The notes beneath the pieces are model-generated. The model saw nothing but the letters and a program-made list of their open reading frames with translations. It searched no databases and was not told the origin of the DNA. Shown in pieces: positions 41,870 to 51,928 of a DNA stretch of 64,000 nt. Positions within the stretch are counted from its first letter, which is position 1. Each line of letters opens with the position of its first letter. This DNA comes from Phycisphaerales bacterium (GTDB lineage Bacteria > Planctomycetota > Phycisphaerae > Phycisphaerales > UBA1924): positions 20,900 through 84,899 of the forward strand of contig JADLCX010000074.1 of the NCBI GenBank assembly GCA_020846975.1. Reading direction: 5' to 3'. A program made the position numbers and the translations under genes.

Positions 41870-43608
41870 GGCTGCAACTCCCGCTCCGGACGGTACCGCT
41901 GAGCGATCGGAACTCTTCGGCCGCTCCCGAACGCAACACCCGTGACCTTGAGCCCCGTGGCGGCCTGCTTGCGCTTGTACTCGCTCAGGTCGATCAGCCG
42001 CACGATCTTCGCCACCATCGCCGGTTCGCACCGTGTCCTCGCCACGATCTCCGCCGGCGACTCACGGCGTTCGACGTAGCCCTCGATGATCTGGTCGAGC
42101 ACATCGTACGGGGGCAGCGAATCCTGATCGGTCTGGTCTGGCCGAAGTTCCGCGCTCGGGGCCTTGGTGATCGACGCCTCGGGGATCGGCGGCCCGGTCA
42201 AGCCCTCGATCTCGAGCGCCCGCCAGTGGTCGTTCATCCATCGAGCCAGGCGATACACCCACTGCTTGCTCAGGTCACTCAACACCGCGAGCCCGCCGTT
42301 CATGTCTCCGTAAAGCGTGCAATAGCCGACCGCCAGTTCGCTCTTGTTGCCGGTGGTCACCACCAGATGGCCGAGCTTGTTGGAGATCGCCATCAGGATC
42401 GTGCCTCGCACCCGAGACTGGATGTTCTCCTCCGCCGCATCCGCGGGCCGCCCCGCGAAAACTGGTCCCAGCGACCGTTCGAGCGCGTTGAACGCCGACT
42501 CGATCGGGATCGTGGTGTACGGAACCCCCAGCCGTTCGGCCAGCGCCGCCGCGTCATCCTTGCTCCCCTGCGATGAGTACCGGCTCGGCAGGCTCACGCC
42601 CAGCACGTTGCTCGGACCCAGCGCCGCCACCGACAGCACGCACGCCACCGCCGAGTCGATCCCGCCCGACAAGCCGAGCAGCACGCGCGAGAAGCCGGTC
42701 TTGCGGCAGTAGTCCCGCTCGCCGAGCACCAGCGCGCGGAAGACCTGCTCCTCGACCGGCGTGTCCAGCAGCGGATCGCCGGATCCACACTCGCGCGGCG
42801 CCGTCTTCGACGGGTCGATCTCGGCGATCAACACCTGCTCCTCAAACCCCTTCGCGGCCGCGACCAGCCGCCCGTTCGGCCCGAACACCGCCGCGTGCCC
42901 GTCAAAGACGAGTTCGTCGTTGCCGCCCACCTGATTCACGGCCGCGACAAACACCCCGTGCCGCCGGGCGTGCCTGGTGAGGATCTCGCGGTGCCGTCGC
43001 CCTTTGTCTACGAGGAACGGACTCGCGGACGGGTTGATGATGAGTCTGCACCCCGTGCTCTTGACCAGGTCCTCGACCGGATCAGCGGTGTCTGCGTACC
43101 GGCTCGAGAAGCCGACATCCTCGCCGCGCCACAGGTCTTCGCAGATCGAGAGCCCGACGCGAAAGCCCCGAACATCGATCGCCACGGCACGATCGCCCGG
43201 CGTGAAATAGCGGTCCTCGTCGAACACGTCGTAGGTCGGCAGCAGCCGCTTGTCGTAGCAGTCCACGTACGCGCCATCGCGATAGACCACCAGCGCGTTG
43301 GCGATGCCCCCCTTCCATGCCGGCTCGCCCGAGGCCCGCTCGCTCCTGACCGGGAGCGGCGTGCCGAACACCAGCGTCAGGCCGTTTGATGCCGACTTTC
43401 CCACCCGCTTGGCCGCCGCGGCGCACGCCTCGAGAAACCCGTTCTGGATCAGCAGGTCCTTCGGCGGGTACCCGCTCAGGCATAACTCGGGGAACACGAC
43501 CAGGTCGGCGCCGGCCGCGTTGGCCTGGCCCGCAAAGTCCGCGATTCTCGCGACGTTGCCTTGCAGGTCGCCGATGGTGGGGTTGATCTGCGCGAGCGCC
43601 AGCCGCAT
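41866..43608 (-). CDS. nadE: glutamine-dependent NAD+ synthetase
   Basis: 580 residues in two domains. The N-terminal nitrilase-like glutaminase (about residues 1-260) has the catalytic Glu41 in VVFPELCLSGYPP, Lys in DKRLLPTYDVFDEDRYF and Cys in GLSICEDLWRG. The C-terminal synthetase (about 290-560) carries the ATP P-loop LGLSGGIDSAVACVL and the NAD-binding stretch GTPLP...LGHLVVTTGNKSELAVGYCTLYGDMNGG. The enzyme uses glutamine ammonia to amidate nicotinic acid adenine dinucleotide. The start is the ATG at 43608. It lies 36 bp after the flippase-like gene on the same strand. Confidence 0.94.
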   Translation of the reverse strand: MRLALAQINPTIGDLQGNVARIADFAGQANAAGADLVVFPELCLSGYPPKDLLIQNGFLEACAAAAKRVGKSASNGLTLVFGTPLPVRSERASGEPAWKGGIANALVVYRDGAYVDCYDKRLLPTYDVFDEDRYFTPGDRAVAIDVRGFRVGLSICEDLWRGEDVGFSSRYADTADPVEDLVKSTGCRLIINPSASPFLVDKGRRHREILTRHARRHGVFVAAVNQVGGNDELVFDGHAAVFGPNGRLVAAAKGFEEQVLIAEIDPSKTAPRECGSGDPLLDTPVEEQVFRALVLGERDYCRKTGFSRVLLGLSGGIDSAVACVLSVAALGPSNVLGVSLPSRYSSQGSKDDAAALAERLGVPYTTIPIESAFNALERSLGPVFAGRPADAAEENIQSRVRGTILMAISNKLGHLVVTTGNKSELAVGYCTLYGDMNGGLAVLSDLSKQWVYRLARWMNDHWRALEIEGLTGPPIPEASITKAPSAELRPDQTDQDSLPPYDVLDQIIEGYVERRESPAEIVARTRCEPAMVAKIVRLIDLSEYKRKQAATGLKVTGVAFGSGRRVPIAQRYRPERELQP

Positions 43609-43644
43609 GGCGAAAGCGTAGTGCGACCGCGCTCCACGCGCTGT

Positions 43645-44664
43645 TCACGCCCCGCCCCGCGCCGCTCGCAGGTTCCACGGCCGTGTCCAAACGGCTCCGA
43701 CCACCGCCGCCGGGATCAGCACGATGAGTTCCGCCAGCGTGACCAGCAGCACGGCGACCATGAACTGGTTGGGATCGATCCCCTGCAGCAGCCTCCCCAG
43801 CAACCCGCCCGTGAGCGCCTCGCGCAGGCCAAGCGACCCCGACGGCGCGGCCGTGCCGATCATGAAGTACGAGCATCCAGCGATCACGGCCTTGTCCATC
43901 GGCAGCTCGAAGCCCAGGATGCCCGCCGCGACGGTGAACCGTGCCGTGTGGATGGCCATATCGACGATCCTGAACAGCACGCCGCTCACCACCGCGCGTC
44001 CATCCGAGAGCATGCGCAGGCCTTCGTGGACACGCGGCAAGGGGCCTTCGGGAAGCCGCGCCCCGCGCCACAACCGCTCGAACCACGCCCACCCGCGGCC
44101 ATCGCGCAGCAGGCGCGAGCCGGCCAGGACGACGGCGGTGGCGATCAACACGCCCCCAAGCGAGAGGGCCCACCACAGCGTTCCCGCTCGGCCGCACAGG
44201 ACCGATGCGCCGAGCGGCGGCAGGAGCGTCGCCGCGAGCACGACCGCGATCGACCCGAACCACGCGCCGATCGAGAGCAGGGCCAGGCCATCGCGGCGGC
44301 TGTGGATCACCACGCGGTACAGCAGGCTCAGCTTGAACGGCAGATACGCCAGCAGCGACGCGGTCGCGTTGATCGCCTGCAAGTCCGAACCCCGCAGCCG
44401 CTTCACAGGATCGATCGCGCACCGGAACGTCTCGCCATTGACCAGCAGCGTCGCGAGCGCCAGCCCGAGCAGCTGCGCCACCTGCCACGCCGACGCCTCG
44501 CGCAGCCGTTTCCACTGCTCGATGTTCTCCGGCCGCAGCGCGGTCTGGATGCACCACCCAAGCAGCGCGAGCCCCACCGCGAACCCGATGACCTGCACCG
44601 TGGTCCGCAGCCTCGCGGCGCGGATCGGCGCAGCGTTCTCTTCCGGCTCGATTCCGCGGTTCAC
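43645..44664 (-). CDS. LPG-synthase-TM / UPF0104 family membrane protein
   Basis: 339 residues with about seven to eight hydrophobic helices and no soluble domain. The mid region ATASLLAYLPFKLSLLYRVVIHSRRDG and FLVTLAELIVLIPAAVV resemble the membrane half of lysylphosphatidylglycerol synthetases and AglD-type lipid transport proteins. These lack the transferase domain and may flip or transport lipids. The ATG at 44664 overlaps the stop of the upstream gene by 4 bp, so both are co-translated. Role in this organism unknown. Confidence 0.6.
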   Translation of the reverse strand: MNRGIEPEENAAPIRAARLRTTVQVIGFAVGLALLGWCIQTALRPENIEQWKRLREASAWQVAQLLGLALATLLVNGETFRCAIDPVKRLRGSDLQAINATASLLAYLPFKLSLLYRVVIHSRRDGLALLSIGAWFGSIAVVLAATLLPPLGASVLCGRAGTLWWALSLGGVLIATAVVLAGSRLLRDGRGWAWFERLWRGARLPEGPLPRVHEGLRMLSDGRAVVSGVLFRIVDMAIHTARFTVAAGILGFELPMDKAVIAGCSYFMIGTAAPSGSLGLREALTGGLLGRLLQGIDPNQFMVAVLLVTLAELIVLIPAAVVGAVWTRPWNLRAARGGA

Positions 44665-47003
44665 CTCGCTCCCTCCCCGGCGCCGCTCGGGTCCGCCACG
44701 ATCTCGAGCAACTCATACCCGTCGGGCCACCGCCGCGCCGAGCGCAGCCCGTTCTTCTGCGCCGCCGAGAGCCACGCGCTCAGCCGCTCGATCGTCACGT
44801 CACGGTCGTAATACCCGCTCCGCGAGATCAACCGATGCAGTTCCGACTTGTTGACGAGCACGCGACCGATGCCGCGCGCGGCAAGAAATCGAGCCCACGC
44901 CGTCTGGTCGCGCGGGTCCGCGCGGATGGCGTCGCCCAGCGGAGAAGCATCCCACGCGGTGTGGTAGATCACCCGGCTGGGATCGCTCGGCGCAGCCATC
45001 GCACCCTCGGGCAGCGACGCTGCGCCGAGCAGATACAGCGGCGTGGCATCGCCGAGCAGGTAGATCGCGCTATCCCCACCGACGCGTGCCGCCCGATCAG
45101 ATGCCCCGCCAGCGCTCTCCGATCCAACTCCGCAATGCTCCAGGTTCAGAAACACCGTCGGAGTCGGCGCGTCGGCCAGAAACCCGGCCCGTTCCGCCGC
45201 CGACGCTCCCTCGAGGCGCGTCCAATGCGACATCCCGGTCAGACCGCCGACGCCGCCGATCAGTAAGCGGTTCGGCTCACCGCCGATCTGCTGCGCGAAT
45301 CTCAGAACACTCCAACCCACCAGGCAGAAAGGGAGCAGCGTCAGCACGATCGCTGCGAGGCCCGCCAACCCCTTGTTGCCGCCGCGCGCGCCGCCAAGCC
45401 GCACCGCAACTGAGCCAACCCCAACGCCAAACGCCACCGCCCACGTCACGATCAGCGGAAGGAGAAATCGCGATTGCAGGTGCGACACCGTGAGCCACGC
45501 GAGAAGTTGGAGGACCGCTCCGAGCGTCAGCACCCAGCCGACGGTGCGAGTTCGACTCCAAGTCAGCACGGCCACCAGCCCCGCGACCCCCAGGAGCGGC
45601 ATGATCGCCCACTGCGCATGGCCCAGGCCGCGCTCATCGAACAGCAGCGCGAGACGATCGGCCACCGAGCCATCGAACAAGTGCGCCCGCGTGTAGGTGG
45701 CGACCTGTTCCGGCGACCACCAGCCCGCGCCGAACAGCGAGGTCGCGAAGGGAAACACCGGGTTCCCATCCGACGCAACCGCGTTGCGGATGAGCCACGG
45801 AACCATCGCCAGAACCCCCGCGAGCGAGCCAAAGCCGATCGCGCCCGCCCAGCGTGCACGCGGCAGGAACGCCAGCAGCGCCACCCCCGCCACCGGAGCC
45901 GCCATGAACAACGCCGTCGGCTTCGCGCTGCACGCGATCCCCACCATCCACCCCACCGCCAACGCCCGCGCCCGCGGCCGAACTTCGCCGTCGAACGCCA
46001 CCAGCAACGACGCCGCCAGCATCGCCACGACCGCGAGGTCGTTGTAGGCCAGTGACCCCACCACGACGGTCCACGGCGTCCCGAGCAGCACGCCTCCCGC
46101 CGCCAATCCAGACCACCGGCCGACCTGCGGGTTGCCGCCGGCCCGCTGCACGAGCATCGAGACCAGCCTCGCGACCATCATCGCGGCGACCACTCCCGTG
46201 GCGATGTGGAGGAACTGCGCCGCGTACACCCACGTGGAGTCCCCCCCCACCATCCGCTGCACCGCTCCGCCCGAACCCGGGCTCATCGCCCCCAGGTGCA
46301 TGAACGCCGACTCCATGTACGAGGGCAGGAACGAGTACACGTTGTGCGCCAGCGGCCACAGCCGACCATCCGCCCCCGCGGACCACTCCTTGGGCAGTTG
46401 AAGGTGGTAGCTCAGCGCGTCATAACCGCCATACTCACTCGCCCACAGCGATCCCGGCGGGTTGCAGGCCGCGACCAGGGACAGCGCGATCGCGGGCGCC
46501 CAGATGCACGCGCTGATCGGAAACACCGGCCACCGCTCGGGCTGCATCGAACCGGCAACGACCTGATGGCCCACGATCAGCAGCCCGACGCCGATCGCCG
46601 CCCAAGCGACCACGCGTGGCCCCGCTACCGTGCCCAGCGGCCCGTGATCGCTCAGCAACCCGAGCACCGCGAGCGCGTGGCTGAGCCACAGCATCATCGA
46701 TAACCCCAGGCCCAGTTGGATGAACCCCCGCGACGGCGATTCGCCGGCAACTCGCGCGGCGACGCCACGCCCCCAGCCGAACGCCGCGGCGATGTACAAC
46801 GCCGCGAGCAGCCCGCCCGCGATCAGGTTCGTGAGCATCGACACCGGGCCGGCGATCCACGGCATGCCCTGCTGCAAGCCGATCGACGACAGGCCGAGCG
46901 TGCCGACCAGAAGAATGCCCGCGAACAAGGCCACACCCGCCGAACGCTTCCATCGCGGCTGCTGCCAGGGCGATTCGCCGATCTTCTCTGTCCGGCTCGG
47001 CAT
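44661..47003 (-). CDS. large polytopic membrane protein, possible GT39-type glycosyltransferase
   Basis: 780 residues from the ATG at 47003 with about 13 hydrophobic helices and a C-terminal soluble part of about 190 residues. The loop GGYDALSYHLQLPKEW after the first helices resembles the first periplasmic loop (Asp and Tyr pattern) of GT39/ArnT-like lipid-linked sugar transferases; YAQFLH, GSLAYNDLAVV and PLLVTW-type stretches add to the similarity. It could transfer a sugar from a polyprenyl carrier to a protein or lipid. It is translationally coupled to the next gene. The catalytic residues are not certain. Confidence 0.45.
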   Translation of the reverse strand: MPSRTEKIGESPWQQPRWKRSAGVALFAGILLVGTLGLSSIGLQQGMPWIAGPVSMLTNLIAGGLLAALYIAAAFGWGRGVAARVAGESPSRGFIQLGLGLSMMLWLSHALAVLGLLSDHGPLGTVAGPRVVAWAAIGVGLLIVGHQVVAGSMQPERWPVFPISACIWAPAIALSLVAACNPPGSLWASEYGGYDALSYHLQLPKEWSAGADGRLWPLAHNVYSFLPSYMESAFMHLGAMSPGSGGAVQRMVGGDSTWVYAAQFLHIATGVVAAMMVARLVSMLVQRAGGNPQVGRWSGLAAGGVLLGTPWTVVVGSLAYNDLAVVAMLAASLLVAFDGEVRPRARALAVGWMVGIACSAKPTALFMAAPVAGVALLAFLPRARWAGAIGFGSLAGVLAMVPWLIRNAVASDGNPVFPFATSLFGAGWWSPEQVATYTRAHLFDGSVADRLALLFDERGLGHAQWAIMPLLGVAGLVAVLTWSRTRTVGWVLTLGAVLQLLAWLTVSHLQSRFLLPLIVTWAVAFGVGVGSVAVRLGGARGGNKGLAGLAAIVLTLLPFCLVGWSVLRFAQQIGGEPNRLLIGGVGGLTGMSHWTRLEGASAAERAGFLADAPTPTVFLNLEHCGVGSESAGGASDRAARVGGDSAIYLLGDATPLYLLGAASLPEGAMAAPSDPSRVIYHTAWDASPLGDAIRADPRDQTAWARFLAARGIGRVLVNKSELHRLISRSGYYDRDVTIERLSAWLSAAQKNGLRSARRWPDGYELLEIVADPSGAGEGAR

Positions 47004-47064
47004 GGTCGGGAGTGTAGCGGAACGTGCCCGAACCGCCGCGCAAGCCTCTTCGGGCGTCGGACGT

Positions 47065-50000
47065 TCAACCCGCGGGTTTGCGCCACTTGCTCCGATCCGG
47101 CCGACCGCTTCCGTTATCACTCGCCACACCGCCAACGACGCGCACGCACCCTTCCCCAAGCTTGCCGGCGATCGCGGTGATGAGTTCCGGCGACGGCTGC
47201 ACGCGAAGGTCCTTCGCGGCCTCGAGACGGATGCGCTGCGTCGGCGTATCCACCACCAGGTCGATCGGGAATGTCGTCGTTCGATCTGCGCTCGCGTCGG
47301 CCCCGGCCCGCAGGGCGTCCGCCACCGAGCGCAGCGCGGCCTGCCCTTCACCGTTCAGCCGGTTGCCATCCACCAACAGCCACAGCCGTCCCGGCATCAG
47401 CGGCACGCCGTCGATCGGCACAACGCGATCGACCACGACCTGGAGCGTGTTCTCCGTGGGCTGCGTCGCCGCATCCTCCTCGCCGGCGCCGCCGCCCGCC
47501 GCGGCTCCACTCCCTCCTCGCTGCGGCCGCGCGCCGCCCCCGGCGCGAGATCGATCGACCCGGCCGAGCACGAACACGATGTTGTCCGAGTTGATGTGGT
47601 GGCCGAACTGCGCGAAGCACTCGGCGAACATCACGCCCTCGACCGTTCCCTGGGTGTCCTCAAAGGTCACGATCGCCATCTTCTGGCCCGCGCTGCGCCC
47701 GTTCCGAACGACGATCGGCCGCACGCCCTGCACCAGGCACGCCATGACCACGCGCCCGTCCTGCGGCACCTGCTTGGCGGTCTCCGTTGTCGCGGTCACG
47801 AACACGCTCGCCCACGGCCTCCACCGTTCCAGCGGATGGCTCGAAACATAAAAACCCAGCGACGCCTTCTCGTTGGTCAGCGTCTCCGCCTCCGACCACG
47901 CCGATACCTTCGGCAGGAGCGGCTTGGACTCGATCGTGCTCGCCGCCTTCACCGAAGGACCGCCCAGGAACAGCCCGCCCTGCCCCGCGGCCCGATCCTG
48001 GGCCGCCTTCTGCCCCGCCATGAGAGCCGATTCCACCGCCGCGAGCATCGCCGCGCGGTTCTCCCGCCCGTGCAGGCTGTCCATCGCGCCGCACTTGATC
48101 AGCGCTTCGAGCGTCGTCTTGTTCAGCGCGGGCCCGCCCGAGCCCGTTTTGGCCGCCGTGCCCGCGCCCCCCCCCAGCACCCGCTCGCAGAAGTCAAAGA
48201 GCGATGTGAACGGCCGCCGCGACCCCGCGCCGTCCGAGCCGTCGCGCTCGCGGATGATCGTCTCGATCGCCTTCTCGCCCACGCCCTTGATCGCCCCGAT
48301 CCCGAACCGCACGTGGCCACGCAGCGAGTTGCGCGGCTCGGCGTCGTCGTACACCACCGAGAAGTCGGCCTGTGACAGGTTGAGGTCGGGCGGGCGCACC
48401 TCCACCCCGATCTTCCCGTTCGTGAAGCGCGTCTTCTTGCAGTCCTCGACGTACTGGATCCAGTCGCTCACCTTCTGCGCGCCGCTCTCGTAGGTCAGGA
48501 ACGCCGCCATGTACTGATTCGGAAAGTACGTCTTCAGATAGGCCGTCTGGTACGCCACGATCGCGTAGCCGGTCGAGTGCGACTTGTTGAACCCGTACCC
48601 CGCGAACTTCAGGATCAGCTCGAACAGTTCCTCCGCCTGCGCCTTGCTCAGCCCCTGCTTCTGCGCGCCCTCGACGAACTTCGGGCGCTCCTTCTCGATC
48701 TTGTCGTGCTTCTTCTTGCTGATGTTCTTGATCAGCGAGTACGCGTCGCGCAGTTTGATCCCGCCCAGGCCGTGCACGATCTGCATGACCTGCTCCTGGT
48801 ACACCATCACGCCGTACGTCTGCCGCGTGTACTCATCAACGATCGGGTGCACCTGCGGCACCGCCGCCTGCCCGTGCTTGCGACGGTTGTAATCCGGGAT
48901 CAGGTCCATCGGACCGGGTCGGAACAGCGCGTTCGCGGCGATCAGGTCCTCCAGCCGGTCGGGCCTCATCTCGACGAGCAAACGCCGCATCCCGCCCGAC
49001 TCGAACTGAAACACGCCCGTCGTCTCGGCCCGCTGGAACAGCCCGAACACGCGCGGGTCGTCAAACGAGAGTCGATCGAGGTCCAGGGGGTGGGCCGGGG
49101 GCGCCGAGGGACGATGAGCCTTCGATCCCTCCAACCCCGCGTATTCCTCGCCCCTTCCCACCGCACGCCAGATCTCATCCTCGCCCAGCGTCTCCCCGAT
49201 CAGTTTCTTGGCCCGTTCGATCACGCTGATCGTGCGCAGGCCCAGGAAGTCCATCTTCAACAGGCCCATCTTCTCGCACGTCGGCCCGTCCCACTGCGTC
49301 ACGATCTCGTGATCGGCCGCGCCCGACTGCTTGTACAGCGGAACGATCTCGTTCAGCGGTCGGGTGGCCACGATCACGCCTGCGGCGTGCACCGAGCAGT
49401 GCCGCGTCTGTCCCTCGAACACCCGCGCGTTGTCGATCACCTTCCGCACGCGCTCGTCGGCGTCGTACTGCTTCCTGAGTTCGGGCTCCTGCTCCAGCGC
49501 CTCGTCGAGCGTGATGTTGAGTTGCTCGGGGATCAGTTTGGCCAGCTTGTCGGCATCGGTCAGCGGCACATCCATCACGCGGCAGACGTCCCGCACCGCG
49601 GCTCGCGCCTTCAGCGTTCCGAACGTGATGATCTGCGCCACGTGGCCGTACTTCCGACGCACGTAGTCGATCACGCGGCCGCGACCGTCCTGGCACAGGT
49701 CGATATCGATATCGGGGTACTCGCTCCGATCCGGGTCCGTGAACCGCTCGAAGAGCAGCCCGTACCGGACCGGGCACGCGTTCGAGAGACCCAGCACGTA
49801 CCCCACCATCGTCCCCACGCCCGATCCACGCGCGAGCGCGGGGATCCCCTGCTGACGGCCCCAGTTCACGAAGTCCCACACGATCAGGAAGTACGCGGTG
49901 ATGTTCTTCTCGATCAGGATCCTGATCTCACGCTCCAGCCGAGCCCGGGTATCGCGATTCTCGGGGCCGCGGTCCTCCACCCCGTACCGCCAGACGAACC

Positions 50001-51234
50001 CCGCCTCGGCGAGCATCCGCAGCGCGGCGTCACAATCCTTCTTCGCCGCGCCCATCTCGTCCGCGGTCGGCACGCTCGTGAACGGCACCACCTCGAACGC
50101 CGCGCAGTACGCCTTGTACCACCCCGTCAGATCCCCCGCGAACCTCGCGTCATCGTGCCGCGGCAGGTCCTTCTTCGCCGGCAGCTTCACCCGCACCATC
50201 GGCGCGTTGTTCGATCCGATCGGGAGCGACACCTTCCCGGCGCACCGCTCGGCGATCCTCAGCGTGTTGTCGCACGCCTCGCGCCCGATTTCCCCGTACT
50301 CGCCCTCAAACAGCCCCCGCATCTCCGCCGGGCTCTTGACGTAAAGTTCCTCGGGATACCGCAGCCGGTCGCCGTCGTTCTTGACCTTGCCCATCGAGAT
50401 GCAGATGAGCGTGTCGTGCGCGTCGTGGTCCTCGGCCCTCAGAAAGTGCGAGTCGTTGTCGCACACCAGCGGAGCCCCGAGCTCGCGCGCGATCCTGATC
50501 AGGTGCTTGTTGATCGAGTTCTGCTCGCGGACGTGATGCTGGAGTTCGACGTAGAACCGCGGCGCGGCCTCTCCCCCGCCGAACACCCGCTTGTGCCACG
50601 CCGCGCTCTCGATCGCCTTGTCCCACCACTTCCGGTCCCCCGTGCGCTCGAAGGCGAGCAGATGCTCGCCCATCTCGCTCCCCAGGTGCCCGTTGATCGC
50701 GATCAATCCCTCGCTGTGCTTCTCCAGCAGTTCGCGATCGATCCGCGGCTTGAAGTAGAAGCCGGTCAGGTACGCCTCGCTGCACAGCACCAGCAGGTTC
50801 CGCCACCCCGCGTCGTTCTCCGCCAGCAACACCAGGTGGTACCCGCCATCCGAGACACCCGTGTAGGTCCGGTCGCCCCGCCCCCTCTCGGGCGGTGTCA
50901 CATAAGCCTCGACCCCGAGGATCGGCTTGATCCCCGCCTCCTTTGCCGCGAGATGAAACGATGCCGCGCCGAACAGGTTGCCGTGGTCGGTGACCGCCAC
51001 CGCGGGCATCCCCAACTCGCGCACCCGCGCGCACAGTTTGTCGAGCCGATTCGCGCCGTCGAGAAGGCTGTACTCCGAGTGCAGGTGCAGGTGCACGAAC
51101 CCGCGCGACGAAACGTCGAACGGATTCACCGAAGCGGCAGCGCTTGTTGTCGAGTGTTCCGGCACGTTCAATCCATTGCTGGCCAGGTCCAACCAATCGC
51201 GGCACGATAGCGTCGCAATCTCGCGATCGCGCAT
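47065..51234 (-). CDS. dnaE: DNA polymerase III alpha subunit (DnaE)
   Basis: Replicative polymerase of about 1389 residues; the start is uncertain among the ATG at 51306, the ATG at 51234 (GGAG nearby) and a GTG at 51128. The N-terminal PHP domain has FVHLHLHSEYSLLDGA and AVTDHGNLFGA. The polymerase centre is DIDIDLCQDGRGRVIDYVRRKYG, with the catalytic Asp cluster, and palm/finger blocks such as GVMVYQEQVMQIVHGLGG and GYGFNKSHSTGYAIVAYQTAYLK. Near the C terminus are the HhH and OB-fold region. It is longer than the usual ~1160 residues because of Pro/Ser-rich insertions (about 680-700 and 1230-1260). A standalone gene; no intein is seen. Confidence 0.94.
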   Translation of the reverse strand: MRDREIATLSCRDWLDLASNGLNVPEHSTTSAAASVNPFDVSSRGFVHLHLHSEYSLLDGANRLDKLCARVRELGMPAVAVTDHGNLFGAASFHLAAKEAGIKPILGVEAYVTPPERGRGDRTYTGVSDGGYHLVLLAENDAGWRNLLVLCSEAYLTGFYFKPRIDRELLEKHSEGLIAINGHLGSEMGEHLLAFERTGDRKWWDKAIESAAWHKRVFGGGEAAPRFYVELQHHVREQNSINKHLIRIARELGAPLVCDNDSHFLRAEDHDAHDTLICISMGKVKNDGDRLRYPEELYVKSPAEMRGLFEGEYGEIGREACDNTLRIAERCAGKVSLPIGSNNAPMVRVKLPAKKDLPRHDDARFAGDLTGWYKAYCAAFEVVPFTSVPTADEMGAAKKDCDAALRMLAEAGFVWRYGVEDRGPENRDTRARLEREIRILIEKNITAYFLIVWDFVNWGRQQGIPALARGSGVGTMVGYVLGLSNACPVRYGLLFERFTDPDRSEYPDIDIDLCQDGRGRVIDYVRRKYGHVAQIITFGTLKARAAVRDVCRVMDVPLTDADKLAKLIPEQLNITLDEALEQEPELRKQYDADERVRKVIDNARVFEGQTRHCSVHAAGVIVATRPLNEIVPLYKQSGAADHEIVTQWDGPTCEKMGLLKMDFLGLRTISVIERAKKLIGETLGEDEIWRAVGRGEEYAGLEGSKAHRPSAPPAHPLDLDRLSFDDPRVFGLFQRAETTGVFQFESGGMRRLLVEMRPDRLEDLIAANALFRPGPMDLIPDYNRRKHGQAAVPQVHPIVDEYTRQTYGVMVYQEQVMQIVHGLGGIKLRDAYSLIKNISKKKHDKIEKERPKFVEGAQKQGLSKAQAEELFELILKFAGYGFNKSHSTGYAIVAYQTAYLKTYFPNQYMAAFLTYESGAQKVSDWIQYVEDCKKTRFTNGKIGVEVRPPDLNLSQADFSVVYDDAEPRNSLRGHVRFGIGAIKGVGEKAIETIIRERDGSDGAGSRRPFTSLFDFCERVLGGGAGTAAKTGSGGPALNKTTLEALIKCGAMDSLHGRENRAAMLAAVESALMAGQKAAQDRAAGQGGLFLGGPSVKAASTIESKPLLPKVSAWSEAETLTNEKASLGFYVSSHPLERWRPWASVFVTATTETAKQVPQDGRVVMACLVQGVRPIVVRNGRSAGQKMAIVTFEDTQGTVEGVMFAECFAQFGHHINSDNIVFVLGRVDRSRAGGGARPQRGGSGAAAGGGAGEEDAATQPTENTLQVVVDRVVPIDGVPLMPGRLWLLVDGNRLNGEGQAALRSVADALRAGADASADRTTTFPIDLVVDTPTQRIRLEAAKDLRVQPSPELITAIAGKLGEGCVRVVGGVASDNGSGRPDRSKWRKPAG

Positions 51235-51445
51235 CTCGCTCCGGCATCCCAACTCTGCGCTTCCGACCCGCGCCCGTCCGGCATCCGACAACCCGAATCG
51301 GTGCATTCATCCGCAACCGCCGCGTACGCGACGCTCGCCCGCGTGGGAGAGCCTGCCATTCGCAGATGTGGAACTTGTTTGGGTCGATAATACGGCCAAT
51401 GGCTGATCGCCATCGACCAAGCCCCACAATCTGACAGGTTGGGGC

Positions 51446-51473
51446 TGGACACGGGGGTAAATCAATGTAATTT
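51446..51473 (+). promoter_or_regulatory. promoter of the candidate ncRNA
   Basis: TGGACA (51446-51451), a 16-bp spacer, and TAATTT (51468-51473). The expected transcription start is about 51480, just before a hairpin-rich stretch. Confidence 0.45.
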
Positions 51474-51479
51474 CTAGAC

Positions 51480-51861
51480 TTACGGGAGATGCCCCGGTTC
51501 GGACGAGGCCTCTTTCCGTGGCAACGGCTACCCTTTCAAGGGGGTAGATACGGCCGGGTTGGTGGGATCGACTCGGGACAGTTTTGTTTGCGCGCGGCGT
51601 GAGACTGAAAGGCGCACGCCGCGTTTGGACACCCGGAAACGGGGGCCTCGATTCAGCGAGGCTGGCGGACATCGCGATCATCGAAGAAAGATCGTTGACG
51701 CGGCTTTTCGGCAACCACCTGTGATTTGTTCTGAGTTAAGCAGGTGGGGGCCGGAACTCGAGTGACCCCAGGACCTTCCGGTCCAAGGTCACGGCACCAA
51801 ACCGGGACCCGCTCGTCCCGTCAAGCACCCTTCGGACGAACCCGAAGGGTTCTTGTTTTTT
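51480..51861 (+). ncRNA. candidate structured non-coding RNA, about 380 nt
   Basis: A 694-bp gap between dnaE and the next gene, less GC-rich than its flanks, with no good protein frame. On the plus strand it carries a promoter-like sequence (51446-51473), a chain of perfect stems, and a strong terminator. Stems: CCGT/ACGG (51516-51519 with 51524-51527), CTACCC/GGGTAG (51528-51533, 51542-51547), CGCGGCGTG/CACGCCGCG (51593-51601, 51615-51623), CCCG/CGGG with a GAAA tetraloop (51632-51643), GCCTCG/CGAGGC (51645-51662), CGATC/GATCG (51675-51694), CCACCTG/CAGGTGG (51715-51747), GGACC/GGTCC (51771-51784). The 5' segment GGACGAG (51501-51507) pairs with CTCGTCC (51812-51818), closing the whole. It does not match RNase P RNA, tmRNA, SRP RNA or 6S RNA consensus. 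Confidence 0.6.
51827..51861 (+). terminator. intrinsic terminator of the candidate ncRNA
   Basis: Perfect 9-bp hairpin ACCCTTCGG (51827-51835) with CCGAAGGGT (51842-51850), loop of 6, followed by TCTTGTTTTTT. The strongest terminator seen in the window. Confidence 0.8.
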
Positions 51862-51928
51862 GGACCCTGCACGCACACCAACCCGGCCCTTGCTCGAACT
51901 CGCGCGGGCCAGTTCCGTACCATTGAGC

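Noticed and set aside
51307..51714. Minus-strand 135-residue open frame in the ncRNA gap
   Set aside because: Its composition is unlike a protein and it runs through the perfect stems and the plus-strand promoter.
51480..51861. Candidate RNA as tmRNA or RNase P RNA
   Set aside because: No CCA end, no T-arm, no tag frame, and none of the GAGGAAAGTCC or ACAGAA blocks of RNase P are visible, so no known family was assigned.
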